Below are positions 53,601 to 64,000 of a stretch of 64,000 nucleotides of DNA, in pieces. The stretch is from assembly GCA_964035545.1 (NCBI GenBank), contig OZ037766.1:15082722-15146721 (forward strand). The letters run 5' to 3'. Position 1 is the first letter of the stretch; each line of letters begins with the position of its first letter. A program made the position numbers and the translations under genes. The notes beneath the pieces were generated by a model, which saw only the letters and a program-made list of their open reading frames with translations, did no database searches and was not told the DNA's origin. The stretch comes from Bugula neritina (taxonomy: Eukaryota; Bryozoa; Gymnolaemata; Cheilostomatida; Bugulidae).

Positions 53601-56600
53601 CATTAGAATAGGGTATTACTTAATAATACTATAGCAGGATACTATGAGAGGATACTAAGAGAAGATAATATAGAAAGATGCTATGAAAGGATAATATGAC
53701 ATAATGATACAGAAGAACAAAGAGCTAAGCTAGTAAGTCATATATAGAGCAAATTACATACTCTGTGGAGCAGCTATCAGCTGAGGCCGCCCTCTTTTTA
53801 GCCAATCAGGCAACTTTCTTTGACTTTCACTGTAAACTCTACACCCTGCAACCACAGCATACTACATTTATATATGTAGGTCACAGTAATGTGTTCATGT
53901 GCTCGGGTACAGCCTCCCCCCCCTCCGACACGCCTGCTGTACACAGATAGAGTATTTAAGCCTATAGCACTATACACACCCGAGTATTTGTGCACGAAAT
54001 TACCACATCATTGGTGCAACTGTATTGAAAAAAATTATAAATAATTTACAATTGTTGAGTTTATAAAAACTTCTTTTTTTTCAAATTTGGAAACCAGTTT
54101 TGCTTACACAGGCCAACAAATAACTTGATACAGAAGTCACAGTTTGAATACTTTTGTGCTTTCAGCAAATCATTTCATAATTATAAACAACAAATTTAGC
54201 AAATGAAATTAAATTGCTACCACAAAGTTAAAGTTATCCGTAATAGTTAAAACCATTCATATTTTTCATTAAACTAAATTGGTTGTTACTAAATTCACCA
54301 TATATTTAACATTGAAAACATAGAAACGTTAGTAAAAATAATTAAGAGCTTACAATAAGTAAAACTTTTAGATATCAATTTACATATGGGATTAATATCT
54401 AAAAAGTAAAGATGATTTTGATGTATTTTTTGTTCAAACAAAATTTGATTATAAAAAAAGGTTGCATAGACATGTATGTTAAAGCATTTTGTGAAACTTG
54501 AACGGCTTTATTAGACACTGTGAGTGTCTTTGAATTCAAAATTTCTAAAAACGATTTTGGTAAAACTAGCTTGAATACTATGCAAAGTATTTTTATACGT
54601 TGCACAAAGCAACTATAATTCACAGTAAAAAGAATAATAAAGTCTGCCAAGGCCTTTAATTGATATGCATGTTTGCATAAAACCTCCTAAATGGTTATTT
54701 AAAATTTTATTTCAGGTTCTAAAGAATTTACCAAGTAAATATACAGAATAATTTTATATATTTTGTGCTTAATATAGCATATTAATACTGAACTTGCCTA
54801 AACAACATAGCAGACAGTGCTGAGAGAATATTTTACAATCACCGACCTTTCAGCGTGTGTAGCAGAGAGCTGAGATGCTCAATGCTAAGAAGGTTTCGAA
54901 TTGTCTTTCCTGTCGCATCATTAAAGTCATTCCAAAATGATTCCAACTGTGAGATAAAAGAGCTTTGCCTGTTGAGAAGATGCACAAAGTCTTAAGAAAG
55001 TGTAAAACAATGAGTCTCTAGTGAGCCCTATCAGCACATAACACGAGCTAGAAATTTAGAAAAAAAAATTCTAGAAGAATGTCTTCTTTGAATATCTTCT
55101 ACACTTTTGGCACCTCAATATATATATAATGATATTACTATCATAGTTACAACATGATGAGACTAGTTTGCCCATAGAACTGACTTGTTAGTGTGACTGT
55201 TCACCTTGATCAACCACCAGCGAGAAATGATTCAGAAATCATGTGAAGACGTTGCATAACTACGCTTACAGACATAGTCATTTACAAACAACTTTGTCTC
55301 ATAAACATAATTGATTGGCTTGAGTCATATCAGGTCAAAAATTGAACGTAAAACTATTTCTCTTTTTAACCACCAACTAAAATTGCCTCCAGCATTCTAT
55401 GCCAATAAATGTATTTATATTAACTATCCAACCAAGAACATTATGTTATAACTGGCAGTCAAATATAAGCATATTCAGAACTCCCAAAGAATAGATCAGG
55501 TAACATGATGTCTCGCTGACAACGTAGCCGATGAAGCATACCTGTTGATGTTAGATGTGATGGAACTAAGCACACCCTCAGAGGTTTGCAGCTCCTCCTT
55601 TTTTGACTGGTCGGCTAAACTTTCTTTGTTCTCTTCAATCCAAGCCATTGTTTTAGCTAAAAATAGTTGCACATACATTCTTTATCTTTGAGTAGCATCT
55701 ATATTCTATGATTGAAGCTGAGAAAAGTTTTTTTTAATAGAGAGTCACTGCATAGTAATAAACAACAAACAACTACTCGTAAAGAAATAACTCACGAATA
55801 TGTGAACCCAAAATACATATTCATAAATAGTGTTTGTCAAGTTAATAAACGTCACATCATCAGATTAACAAGTTAGCTGCAGTATGATCTACAAAAGCCT
55901 ACCAGGTGACAAGTCTTTCTGAACTGCTTGAATCACAACACTCCGTGGCAAATCATCATGTTCCTCCATAATCTCATCAAAAAGATCTCTATGAATGGCT
56001 GACATAGACTCAAACATGGCAGTCTCATCATCTACTTCCATAGCTTGGCCATTGGGTGGATATTTGATCAGGTGAAACCACAGAGTCCTGCAGTCTACTT
56101 CATATATCATAGCCAACAGTGGCAGGCTCTGTAATTGAGTCAACATTTGTGCCAAAATTAAGATAAAAGACAAATTGACACAAACCAAAATAAATAGTGG
56201 GCCAGAATAACAGCTGCTATATTACTATTGGACTATGGGTTGGGTAGTCAGCAATGATGAATGAACGTAAACTTGCTTGCAGAATAATAAATGTTTCTCC
56301 CAAAATGTCAGGCAGTTAAGTTTAGGTACAGAAAATCAGCCACCATAAACAGTTCAAACCTGCTTCAAGCACGAATTATCTTGCTGCTGAAAATATGTGC
56401 CCAGCTCCTTTCTTAGAACCACCAGTTGTTCAGTTGTGTAGTAATTGAGAGCATGGTGCTCCCTGGAACAGAACAACAATACTATATATAGGTTATTAGA
56501 ATTAATTGTATTAAGCATATCTGCTGTTTCTTTCCTGGTCAAATATTTATGGGCAGATTCCGTAAATTGTAAACAGCAGTAGCCATTGAGCGCTCTGCCT

Positions 56601-59600
56601 GTCAAATCTGATTATTCTTGAAGTCTTAATTTATGCTCAATCAGTTATAACTAATCTTTGAATTATGTTTATAAATTGCAAGGCCAAAATTTTCATGTTC
56701 TATAACCTACATGTATGATAGTCCTCAAGTACTAAAACTTTAAGACTAACATGTTAAAACTTTATTTAAACTTTGTAGTTTATATAGCTCTAAACTGATT
56801 CAAACTTTATATCCAAGGTACTAGCAGCTTATGCTGTACACTGACCTTCTCTTTTCAATCATCATCTGTTGCCAACTTTCTAAGCAACGAGTCATGAATT
56901 CATACAGGTCGTGGCAGTGATCCAGAATTGTTTTCCCAGCAGACGGTTTACCAACAAACTGGTGCTTAATAGATTGCAGTTTAAACTTCACTTTGGAGGT
57001 CATTTCAGTAGAGCAGTCAATTTTCACCAACATCTCATCGAACTGTATGCAACCCTCCCTTCTGATCTCCAGATACACTCTGGCTAATCTTTCAACTGCA
57101 TCTCTCATCTGGACAAACACGAGATTATTAGAAACATCGGGAAGGTAACAAAGCAGAATGGGGGCATTGGCAATGGCGTTTGACTACATCTCTGTCAAAG
57201 CCAGTTAAAAGCCAATCAGGAGACTGATCTTGCTACTTATCAGTCATGTGATTGACTATATCCCATGTTACAACACAATTAGACAATTGTTACATGAAAA
57301 AGTTCAAGCTCTCTTACACGAACCCAAATTACGGCACAATACTCACTTCATCAAATCGTTTTATTGTGTTCATGTTTTCTTTTTGCTTTTCACCAGCAAC
57401 TAGAGTTAGTTTGCTCTGCAAGTCTTTGAGGTCACTGTAACTGTAGCACTTCTTTATCTTTTCACCATTTTCAGATTGGCCAGAGTTCTTTTGGTCTACC
57501 ATGCAGCTAAGCGAAATCACATCCTCGACTGTCTACACACAAAAAAGAGATATTTAATTACTGAGACAACAAATGCCAATCAGAGACGAAGAGAAGTTTC
57601 GAACACTTTCATATTCAAATTGAACAAGGGCTTTTAGTATTTTACGCTGAGGATGGCATCCTACTGAAAATTAAACAAACAATTGTTAGTAACTACAAAA
57701 AACCTCTCAATATACAAAAATAAAAGTTTTGTGGCAAGCAAGTACCTGCAACGAAAAGGGAGATGACACATTGTAATATGCATCACAACTAGTTACCTTA
57801 AATTGTTTACTGAAGTTGTGTATATTTCCAACCAAGTAAACACCAGTCTTGTTAATGGCAGTGGCTTGTGCTATTGAGTCTATTTCTACACTTCCAAATT
57901 GGTCCTTGACCTTCTTAATCCAGTCCACTTCAGCAGAAGAACTTTCCTATAGCACAAATTTATTGAAACAAAAATATTGTAAAACGTGAAACCAAAGCGC
58001 TTGCTTAACATTTTAAACAACTTACCAAGTTATTAGGCAGCTCTCTATTTTCTTTGAGGGAGTCCCACACGCCATTGCACATCTCAAGAAACTCTTCAAA
58101 ACTTGTGGTTGTGTTACTAAAATCATAATAAATGAGCGGCGCATAGCCAGTTAGAGCTATTAATAGACACCTTGTCTTCTGCGCGGCCAAATCATCTTCA
58201 CCAAGTGTACTGCTTGCCAGATCAACAAAGTTACTGATGTCCTTACCTACAACAACACCAGTTATACAATTCATGCGTTGAAGCTACCATCTTCAATAGT
58301 TTTCACCACTCATAATATTCAGTCAACTTACGCGGGACTTCTCTCTTCACCCATTCTACAAACTCTGTGCATTCCTTAAACTTGCGAATGCACTCAATCT
58401 GCTCCTTTGTAATGTCTTTGATTCTACTGCCAGTCCTTAGCAGGTCATCGGATATGTCTTTAAGCAGCAACTTTTTGCTTTTCTACAAAATACATGTTGC
58501 ACAATCTCAGATTACACAGCTATGTTTTTCTGCACATAAACAGACATCAATTGTAGTTAACCATTGTAGGCACAATACATAATACACAAAACATAAATAA
58601 TTAACATCAAACTTTTTAAACTCAAATAAATCAAATGCTCTATTAGAAGCAGATGATTTATGGACAAAAAAGAGATAAAAATTCATGAACTTACAGACTC
58701 CAAGATTTTTTCCATGTCAGAGAAATCTCCAGTTAATCCGAATTCTTGGCGCATTGCCAGCATAGTTTCAGCATTATAATGACAGTGATCCAGATGAGCA
58801 CACAGGGACACCTGCTTCTTCCTGTCCTTCAAAATCTTTTCACTGACCATGTGCTCTAATTCACTCTTAAACTCGTTCAAATCTTGGCCAAAATATGTTT
58901 TATGTATTTCTTCCAGTCCCCGGATTGTTATTTCTCCTATAAATAACCAATTTGTTTTACGGTTACAATCATCCTAAATCAATAGTACAAGTGCTGTAAA
59001 GAATCTATAGAACGGTGGAAGCAACCAACCTGATTCCAGATTACTGCAAACTTGGTTCAATTTATCCACAGCTTGTTGGTGTATCTTCACAACATCAGCA
59101 AGTGGTCCAGTAACAGCCCGTGAAACATATATGGCGAAAGCTCGTTCATAAACTCGCCGGTGGCAGTAGTTTTTAAAAGGAAGCAAAATATCACGAACTC
59201 CTTGTGGAATGAGCTCACAAACAATATGGCCATTATCCATAATGGCATCATTAAACTGAAGAGTCGCAATGTCTCTGCTTAACCAGCTATCAATTTGATT
59301 TCTCTCTACAAATATATGAAAAAAGCTGAGTGTATTTTGGTATTGCTTTTACAAAAAAAATATATACTACTAAAAAACCTACAATGTTCAAGCCCACAAC
59401 CTGCCCAAAAAGTAACAACTAAGTAGACTTACCATCAACCACTCTGTCACAAGTGCACCAGAGATCACTAAAGAGTGAGCGGAACTCTAAAAACAGTAAT
59501 CGTAGTCGTTCTCTGAGCTGAAAAGCCGACTCTATACGCTGCCGGTTACTCTTGAGTTCAGCAGACACATCACACAACTCGAGAACTTTGCTCTGGTGAT

Positions 59601-62600
59601 CGCGAAGAAACTTAAAATTTGAAAATGAGATACAGCCGTTGAGCAGATTATGAAACACTGAGGTCAAGGCTTTTGCTGATTTGAGCAATCGAGAGCTGTT
59701 TTCTTGACTAATGCAGTCTCGCTTATCATCAGTCAGGTTCTCTACAAAGAATAACATTACAATAGATATCTATATATTCATGTTCTCCTAATTAAACCCA
59801 TGGATTATTAAATAGAAACAAGCAAAAAATAAACATACGGTAAAAGTTCCAAACAGGAAGGAAGTTGCCCCACTCGACCATGTTCCTCACAATATTCTCT
59901 ATACTTTCATCATTCCTATCCCAAGTTTTATTTAGCGCCTGATCTACCAGTGAACCAATCTTGTGCTTCATCGTTCCAAAAAGTATTCCAGATTTTTTAG
60001 TGTCCTGTCACAAATAGCATGATTGAACACCAATAAACTAATCAAAGATAACCCACTCTACAACTAAGTAGCTACATTACGATTATTACAATACTTTATG
60101 ACCATAGGAACAATACAAATATGAGTGACTTACCATTAGAATCTGCTCAGCACGGAGGAAGGCTACTTCTGCAACGGTATTTCCCATGTCAGGAATGAAC
60201 TCCTGGTTACAATAGAGATCAACTACAGCCATAGTGTTAGTCTTTGCCACCTAAACACACATTAGACATGTATACAAATCTTTCAAACAATGCCAAAAAG
60301 AGCCAACACACTAACCATGTGTCCATCAGTTGTGGTTACCATGTAGTGTTCTGCAAGGTCTTTACTCACCAGGCCTAAGGTCTGTACTTTACATCAACTG
60401 CCAGCAACTTCCTTACAACAAATTATTATCAGCTGAATCTAAATCAACAATTTGAAGACCTCGTATGAGAAATAAGAAAGCTTCACAAATATTGAGGCCC
60501 CATGGTTTTCTACCTCAACCATCAATGTTTGACTTACTTGCACCAATCTTTCCTTAAGCTGTCTTTGCAGAAGTTGTATCCAGTAGCTGGACAGAATTTC
60601 ATTTGCGGCTTGACATTGGAACAACTCCTCCCAAATCTACACATAAGTTTGCAAGTAGAAATCGATAAATAGGTTTATGTTGAATTGTCAAAGACTTTTT
60701 CGGCATCATGAAAACATGTGGGCAATAGCTTTGAACTATCAAGGCATCATAACAAAACTCTACAATGATGGTGGATATAAAATACAAGACAATAATTCAA
60801 AACACAACTTCTATTTCTTAGCTTCAAAGCACAAGGTGATGAGTGACATGTTACATTTGAGTGACTTGAAACAAAACTTACCTGTATTTCTTCGGGCTTC
60901 AGCAAATTACCATTATTTCGAGATGACCAGTGAGGGTAGCTTCTCTGAAGAAATCCTCTTGGGTTCAGCAGTTCAACTGAGGTAAATAAGCCCCCGAATG
61001 CTGTGCTTAGATCACCAAGTAGAGCGACTAATGGACTCATCAGAGAGTTGAACAGCTCTTCATTTTGGGCATGACTTGTTTTTGGAGTTGACTTGGTCTG
61101 CTGGGGTTTGTATGAGGAGAACTTCTTGTCAAACACGAGCAGGTAAATTTGAACAATTTCATAGAAGCCTTTAGATGCAACATGAGAGAATTCTGTAGAC
61201 ACTAAGAGTTCCAAGAATTTCTGTGTTAAAGACACTGATTGGTCATCAGGAATGCATGTGGGTCTGCAATAAAAACCAAACAAGGCTAACAAATGCTCAT
61301 GTATTTTTCACAAAATAATATAATATGAAACATCATTTCTTGCCATTACCATGTTTAAACATTAACAAAATTGTGATAGGCCTATGCCTAATTGCTATTG
61401 ACATACTTGCTAAATCACTGCAGTATTTTTACGCCATCAGTGCACACTGAATTGAAACAAAAATTTTCTAAAAAATTTAAAAAGAATGCTATATAATTGT
61501 TAAAACTTGCAAAAATTACACCTTTGAAATAAATATTGCACTCAAAAATCTAATATAACTTGTACTCTACCGTTTAATAGAAACCTTGACAAACTTCAAC
61601 AACCCTTGAAAGAGTTTGAAAACCTGAAACAGTAACCCAGCAAATATTATTTATTTATCACATATTTGGATTTTTTTATTACCAAAAAATTTGCAAGTGC
61701 CAACTTACTAAATGCTGGACTAGCTCATTATTGTGCATACAATTTGCTAACAATGTCGTAACCACCGAAAGTTATGAGTTGTGGGAAAGCAAAAGCAATA
61801 CGTTCAGAAAACAATATACCTGCTCGGACTTATTTCTCGTATTTAAATTCTGAGAAACTTGATGGAGCACTGCATTCAATGGAATCATATACAGAGCAGA
61901 CATATTCTCCGTCTGCAAGACGTGTATCAACTCGGAGCAGGTCAGCAGCTTCAGAAAAGTATACGGCAGCCTCAAGTCAACTCTAAACCATGGTGATAAC
62001 CAGTTTAGCCAGCTTCGCCATTCAGTCCTTGAAAGAAAAGAAAAACCAAATAGCTACTTTGATGTCAATTTACTAAGAGGTTTAGCTGCTGCAAATGGTA
62101 TATTATAAAGAAATAAATTTATATTAAACTTGTTGATTATGCTTATACTCCAGCACAACAATTGCAACATCCTCAAAAACTTAAAATATATAATTTAATA
62201 TACTCACTGGATAGAGGCATCTTATAGTCCATACTATTGTAGATAATTATTCATAAAATACTATTTTTCAAACATTTTAAAATATCTGTTATCAACATCA
62301 TATTGCATACAATGAGTCATAGAACAATTATTAAACAGTGTAAACTTACGGATTCTGAGGTCGTACATGAAGGCTTCGAATGAGCTTTGAATCGAGTTGA
62401 GCGTCAACCCACTGGTCACTATCAACAAACTTGGTAAGAGTGCTGGAGTAGGACAGCAAGCCAACAAATGGGAGAAGAGCCACCCATACAGGGTTATGCA
62501 TCATGCGGCCACCAATGATGCCAATACTTGATAGTAGGGAAGCATGAACCTTCCTGTAAGATTTAAAAAGAGTTACTCTGTAATACAAGAACTTCGCATT

Positions 62601-63879
62601 TATGTGTATTATTTCAATTTCAAATTTGAATAAAAATTTACTAAACTTACTGCCGTAAATCTTCGTTACCAAAAATCTGCTTGGTAAAGAGAGAAATTAG
62701 CTTTTGTCCTGCACTAAGTTGATCATTCTGATTGACTTTTCTCCCCCCAGGGGCCGAAGATTTAGTAAGTTTTGTCAAATCCTGCTGAAGAGCAGCTACT
62801 CTATCCATTGTAGCACTGATAAATCTGACAAACAAGTCTTTGTTTGCCTCAATCAGTGAAAACCTATCGTCATATCTGAACCAAGACAGGTGGAGGAGAC
62901 CAAGCATAGAGCCAACTATTTGACAGATGTCATTCATATCTTGTAAACCATTCAAACAGTGCCTAATACTGTCTGTGATATAGCTGGAGAAAACCTACAA
63001 AAATGTAATAGATAAATTGTACTTTGTATCCAACAGAAGTAAAATTATATATAATAGACATCAACCAAAAACAAAAGACCAGCATCGCAACAACCTGAAA
63101 GATTAAAGAGTAAAAAAGGAAGAATTTTTGTCACGTATTTAGCCACCGGATAGAATCAAAGAACAATTAAGAAAAGAAAATAATTTTTCTTGACTATACC
63201 TGGTCCAGTTGGAGCATTGTAGATGTCATGTTGTAATGTTCAGGTGTTGTTTGGAAACCAGTGAGCAGCGGATATTGCTGTGACCTCACTTGCTCACACA
63301 TATCACATAGCGTGAGGAGAGTGGACCCTTTCTCGATCTCTAAAGACCAGTTAGGTAACATAGCCCGAACTCCTTTGGAATAATCAGCACTTTCTTGTCC
63401 AAATTTTAAAATACGCGAGTCCGCGTGTTTCCAAATGTCTGAACGTTTACTAGGGAAAGTCACTCCATCATAGACTGTAGCATCAGGTCCATTACCTGTG
63501 CAGACACAAGGCATACTTTTATTGAGCAATTTGAAGGTCGTCCTCTAAGGCTGATATGGTGAAAGAATGCATGTTTTGTTACCAAAAAATAAATGGAATT
63601 TTAGGCAACAATAGAATATTAAGATTACAAGTTAAAACCAAAACTGAATTAATTAATAAAAGTCGCACACATTATATTACATGTAAGCAATAGACAGCAT
63701 GCTTACCACCAATAGAAACAGAACGGTATGCTGTGGTTCTGTATTTTGCTCTGTGAATATACTCCCAATTGTCTTTAGAATAATTGACTCCATCATACAC
63801 TAAATATCTGTAGTCGGTGGTGTATGCTTGAGTTGATAGCGGAGTAAGTAATTCTCCAATATACACACCTTCTTCACTA
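18731..63879 (-). CDS. RNF213: RNF213/mysterin-like giant AAA+ E3 ubiquitin ligase, copy B (lacks only extreme N-terminus)
   Basis: 84 exons were traced, summing to 15,037 nt (about 5011 codons plus stop). All borders are AG/GT and phase is kept at every join. The human protein is about 5200 residues, so a few hundred N-terminal residues lie beyond 64000. Domain order: CBM20-like segment (exons 1-2), helical N-arm (3-23), dynein-like AAA+ array (24-50), extra RING-like exon (51), E3 shell (52-65), RING (66), shell (67-72), RZ finger (73-75), C-terminal domain (76-84). Family role: a cytosolic single-chain AAA+ machine that ubiquitylates bacterial surfaces and controls lipid droplets; that this copy does the same is inference. 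The stop is TGA at 18731-18733. Exon lists are in the segment entries. Only ATG-less internal exons are visible, so the start codon is not assigned. Confidence 0.92.
23860..24345 (+). pseudogene. Relic of a multi-copy uncharacterised invertebrate gene family
   Basis: The plus-strand reading includes CFIRPFVSINTHIMAADREG, then YLCSMKVIPQD and NGIWSDITIEVIFVRF. I recognise the ADREGD...HLYL...GIWSD...IE-x-x-x-MR pattern from a high-copy protein family of unknown function, often found around transposons in invertebrate genomes. The recognised frame is broken upstream (a stop near 23948) and ends at 24343, short for the family. Identification is from memory of the motif only. Confidence 0.45.
24470..24885 (+). 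pseudogene. LINE reverse-transcriptase 3' end relic
   Basis: Broken frames carry the typical end of a non-LTR retrotransposon reverse transcriptase: LMYGYQT, PLT, KISATEMRMLCHI, then RPLQWYRHVRLRDRDED and KRGRPKKRLMNTVKD. Several in-frame stops interrupt it (for example before PLT). It sits inside the foldback element at 22807-26416, so it either inserted there or was captured. Confidence 0.75.
27389..28016 (-). CDS. RNF213: Copy B exons 73-75: RZ zinc finger and GHILG segment
   Basis: Exons 27982-28016 (CPNGHPYVIGD), 27695-27801 (CGRPYYLATCHECGAQIGG, then a His in GQGHK) and 27389-27542 (RKGHILGRQ, then ERELSSLSCAVLRCLTHLA). They are 35, 107 and 154 nt, identical in length and phase to copy A. 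The RZ finger binds zinc and carries the ubiquitin-transfer activity used on bacterial lipid A. The cysteines and histidines expected from the family are present. The second half is encoded once here, unlike the extra half-exon in copy A. Confidence 0.93.
28261..31028 (-). CDS. RNF213: Copy B exons 67-72: E3 shell between RING and RZ finger
   Basis: Exons: 30683-31028, 30075-30334, 29547-29793, 28960-29109, 28479-28658, 28261-28360. Helical scaffold with family landmarks PKPVLRSFLLKLLLKC, LLQVLFTRISRTFAQN and KQSKGINLSMLILHLYACM. The last three exons correspond to the first three visible exons of copy A (150/138, 180/180 and 100/106 nt). No catalytic motif was seen. Confidence 0.9.
29265..29492. 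repeat. 26-bp minisatellite, nine copies
   Basis: Unit starts GATACTAGTAACTAGTG and ends TATAATAGT. Copies start every 26 bp from 29265 to 29473 with only single-base variants. Each unit carries ACTAGT twice, so it is rich in short palindromes. It begins about 55 bp downstream of the exon 69 donor of copy B (minus strand). Confidence 0.95.
31143..31319 (-). CDS. RNF213: Copy B exon 66: canonical RING finger
   Basis: A 177-nt exon, phase 2 at both ends. The ligands fit a RING: C-x2-C (CPSC), 11 residues, C-x-H (CNH), H-x2-C-x2-C (HILCSLC), six residues, C-x4-C (CGQENC), then a PPNY tail corresponding to the LP-x-x-F tail of vertebrate RNF213. All eight ligands are present. In the human protein the RING is dispensable for some activities carried by the RZ finger. 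The exon falls at the expected distance before the RZ exons. Confidence 0.92.
31457..39858 (-). CDS. RNF213: Copy B exons 52-65: hinge and first part of E3 shell
   Basis: Exons: 39639-39858, 39098-39292, 38605-38747, 38139-38329, 37720-37853, 37352-37481, 36231-36363, 35878-36085, 35407-35545, 34567-34727, 33347-33538, 32954-33126, 32307-32421, 31457-31554. Family landmarks in order: FIGYSSETTALTI, LLQCATGESVLRL, LLIVQCEAADE, GGKWKCMHIDDPRS, PALAAVISFIDVRQNLLIL and MQFPFSWIVKDTIDKFF. These match the vertebrate order between the AAA module and the RING. Exon 52 holds an acidic stretch (ELSDEEDMAVDGDVEEF). I see no catalytic residues here. In the known structure this part is scaffold. Confidence 0.88.
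31978..32175 (+). mobile_element. tRNA-derived SINE, copy 2
   Basis: Has an A-box-like TGATGCAGTGATTAGAG at 31981-31997 and a B-box GTTTGAGGC at 32026-32034, a tRNA spacing. A body with CAGTCATAATTGCTCCTGTG and CTTCAGCCCA follows, then a tail with TTATCAGGGGTTCTCACAGG and GACTATAAACTTGC. The body and tail match the antisense element at 95-327. It lies in the copy B intron between exons 64 and 65. Confidence 0.75.
33539..34566 (-). other. Copy B intron 61
   Basis: A 1.0-kb AT-rich intron between exons 61 and 62. I see no gene, array or recognisable element in it. Confidence 0.55.
36746..37310. repeat. 20-bp minisatellite, about 28 copies
   Basis: Unit CTAATGTAGTCTACACTATG repeats without change across almost the whole block. 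A few units near the left end have TATA for TATG, and two units carry CTCGTG. Each unit contains TGTAG-T-CTACA, a near-perfect palindrome. The array starts about 40 bp downstream of the copy B exon 57 donor (minus strand). High uniformity suggests recent expansion. Confidence 0.97.
40119..40328 (-). CDS. Copy B exon 51: extra RING-like zinc finger exon
   Basis: A 210-nt exon with phase 2 at both ends, lying between the AAA core (exon 50, ending TPQRRLQ) and the hinge (exon 52, starting RQYFEKS). Its cysteines read CPFDC-DG-C, then LDQP, KLPC-LQ-H, GPCC, then C-PVAS-C. The layout matches the canonical RING exon 66: CP-x2-C-x2-C, LD-x-P, LPC, and a final C-x4-C. Where exon 66 has H-x2-C-x2-C, this one has H-x2-G-x2-C with an extra neighbouring Cys, so one expected zinc ligand is missing. 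In human RNF213 as I recall it, no finger lies here and the AAA core runs straight into the segment matching exon 52. Skipping the exon would keep the frame. Confidence 0.85.
40603..53334 (-). CDS. RNF213: Copy B exons 24-50: dynein-like AAA+ core
   Basis: Exons: 53225-53334, 52330-52649, 51482-51761, 51112-51243, 50556-50661, 50004-50169, 49707-49875, 48962-49021, 48612-48759, 48151-48358, 47673-47864, 47190-47316, 46972-47088, 46594-46751, 46258-46340, 45991-46163, 45709-45810, 45153-45371, 44564-44784, 44066-44297, 43648-43818, 43150-43325, 42206-42373, 41861-42106, 41552-41690, 41219-41412, 40603-40779. P-loop-like motifs: NRAGVGKT (exon 26, AAA2 position), GETGCGKT (exon 35) and GKPGSSKS (exon 43). 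Walker B: LFLDEAN (exon 37) and VVVLDEVG (exon 44). Sensor-type motif: VGISNWALDPAKMNRG (exon 45). Exons 48-50 (ESRYLLILTEN, VDLGLGTHRVK, FPIPLINRLEKHY) are near-diagnostic of RNF213. The motifs look intact in the two units expected to hydrolyse ATP. Confidence 0.93.
42374..43149 (-). other. Copy B intron 45
   Basis: A 776-bp AT-rich intron between exons 45 and 46. I see no gene or recognisable element. Confidence 0.55.
47511..47696. repeat. 31-bp minisatellite derived from exon 34 end and its donor
   Basis: Six units of exactly 31 bp, each beginning ATCTTATCTCAGTAT or close to it. The right-most unit (47666-47696) contains the last 24 bases of copy B exon 34 and its 5' splice site. On the minus strand the real junction is TTGAG then GTAAA. 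The other five units have GAG or AAG followed by ATAAG or TTAAG, so the donor GT is lost in each. Confidence 0.9.
49369..49690. repeat. 38-bp minisatellite, eight copies, partly dimeric
   Basis: Units share ACATATAATAAATACTTC followed by TAAAGTAATATATAAA. Copies start at 49391, 49430, 49468, 49506, 49544, 49582, 49620 and 49658. Successive units mostly alternate AAAGATAAC and AAATATAAC, giving a 76-bp higher-order period. The array begins about 17 bp downstream of the copy B exon 30 donor (minus strand). Confidence 0.93.
53335..54846 (-). other. Copy B intron 23 with a degenerate repeat
   Basis: A 1.5-kb intron between exons 23 and 24. Around 53540-53720 it holds loose repeats of GGATACTATGAGA and AGGATACTA type without a fixed period. 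I see no gene or recognisable element. Confidence 0.55.
54847..62994 (-). CDS. RNF213: Copy B exons 3-23: helical N-arm/stalk
   Basis: Exons: 62651-62994, 62350-62553, 61820-62027, 61571-61623, 60882-61263, 60538-60636, 60316-60381, 60134-60250, 59839-60004, 59433-59741, 59030-59305, 58695-58936, 58332-58482, 58026-58246, 57797-57946, 57347-57532, 56846-57108, 56360-56462, 55903-56128, 55542-55656, 54847-54968. About 1300 residues, rich in charged, leucine-rich helical stretches, with no catalytic motif. In RNF213 this region forms the N-arm that wraps the AAA ring. Landmarks are LVSKDLAEHYMVTT and YEVDCRTLWFHLIKYPPNGQ. The 66-nt exon 60316-60381 is the least certain, because two upstream AG sites compete, but only this one keeps the frame open. 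Confidence 0.85.
63200..63879 (-). CDS. RNF213: Copy B exons 1-2: CBM20-like N-terminal segment
   Basis: Exon 1 is 63707-63879 (acceptor ATGAG, phase 2) and exon 2 is 63200-63495. The protein has YRYLVYDG, then NWEYIH, a pattern like the starch-binding CBM20 fold of RNF213, in which a YKY-x-VY-type strand is followed by an EYEYI-type strand. It then runs into a helical segment with CDMCEQV. This is the first coding sequence in the window. Bases 63880-64000 look intronic. The assignment to CBM20 rests on these strand motifs and position only. Confidence 0.75.
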
Positions 63880-64000
63880 CTCATAAAACAAAATGTTTTT
63901 ATTATATTTTATGTTTTTGTTCAACTTTCATCTACCCTAGCTTAAATTTTAAGCAGATAGCAGCTGCAGCTTTATTAGTCGAGTCTAATTGTTACAATAG

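Overview
The window comes from an animal nuclear genome. It is AT-rich, with long spliceosomal genes, GT-AG introns of mostly 100-1500 bp, and non-autonomous DNA transposons and tRNA-derived SINEs inside introns. The gene content (a giant RNF213/mysterin family ubiquitin ligase, and DHCR24, which insects and nematodes lack) points to a non-vertebrate metazoan, most likely a marine invertebrate. I cannot place it further.

Layout. (1) 469-9628, + strand: the last 15 exons of an RNF213-like gene (copy A), from just before the RZ zinc finger to the stop; its 5' part lies left of the window. (2) 10731-17892, + strand: a complete 8-exon DHCR24 (sterol delta-24 reductase) whose exons sum to 516 residues, the length I recall for the human enzyme. 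(3) 63879-18731, - strand: a nearly complete second RNF213-like gene (copy B). I traced 84 exons by hand with consistent phase at every junction, about 5011 codons; only the extreme N-terminus is missing beyond base 64000. The two RNF213 paralogues form an inverted pair with DHCR24 between them.

Copy B carries, in order, a CBM20-like segment, a long helical N-arm, a dynein-like AAA+ array (three P-loop-like motifs and two Walker B motifs seen), an extra RING-like exon, the E3 shell with the canonical RING, the RZ finger and the C-terminal domain. Copy A matches the last 15 exons of B with the same intron phases and mostly the same exon lengths.

Most interesting: the extra RING-like exon 51 (40119-40328) looks like a second copy of the canonical RING exon 66 with a damaged zinc-ligand set. 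Two short tracts are identical or nearly so between the otherwise diverged paralogues, which suggests gene conversion. All five clear minisatellites in the window start within about 60 bp of a 5' splice site, and two of them are built from copies of the exon end plus its splice donor. Mobile elements include a hAT-type element with a perfect 8-bp target duplication, a 3.6-kb foldback element holding LINE and other relics, and tRNA-derived SINEs.

Exon limits were read by eye from splice signals, frame and paralogue comparison. No alignment or database search was run.
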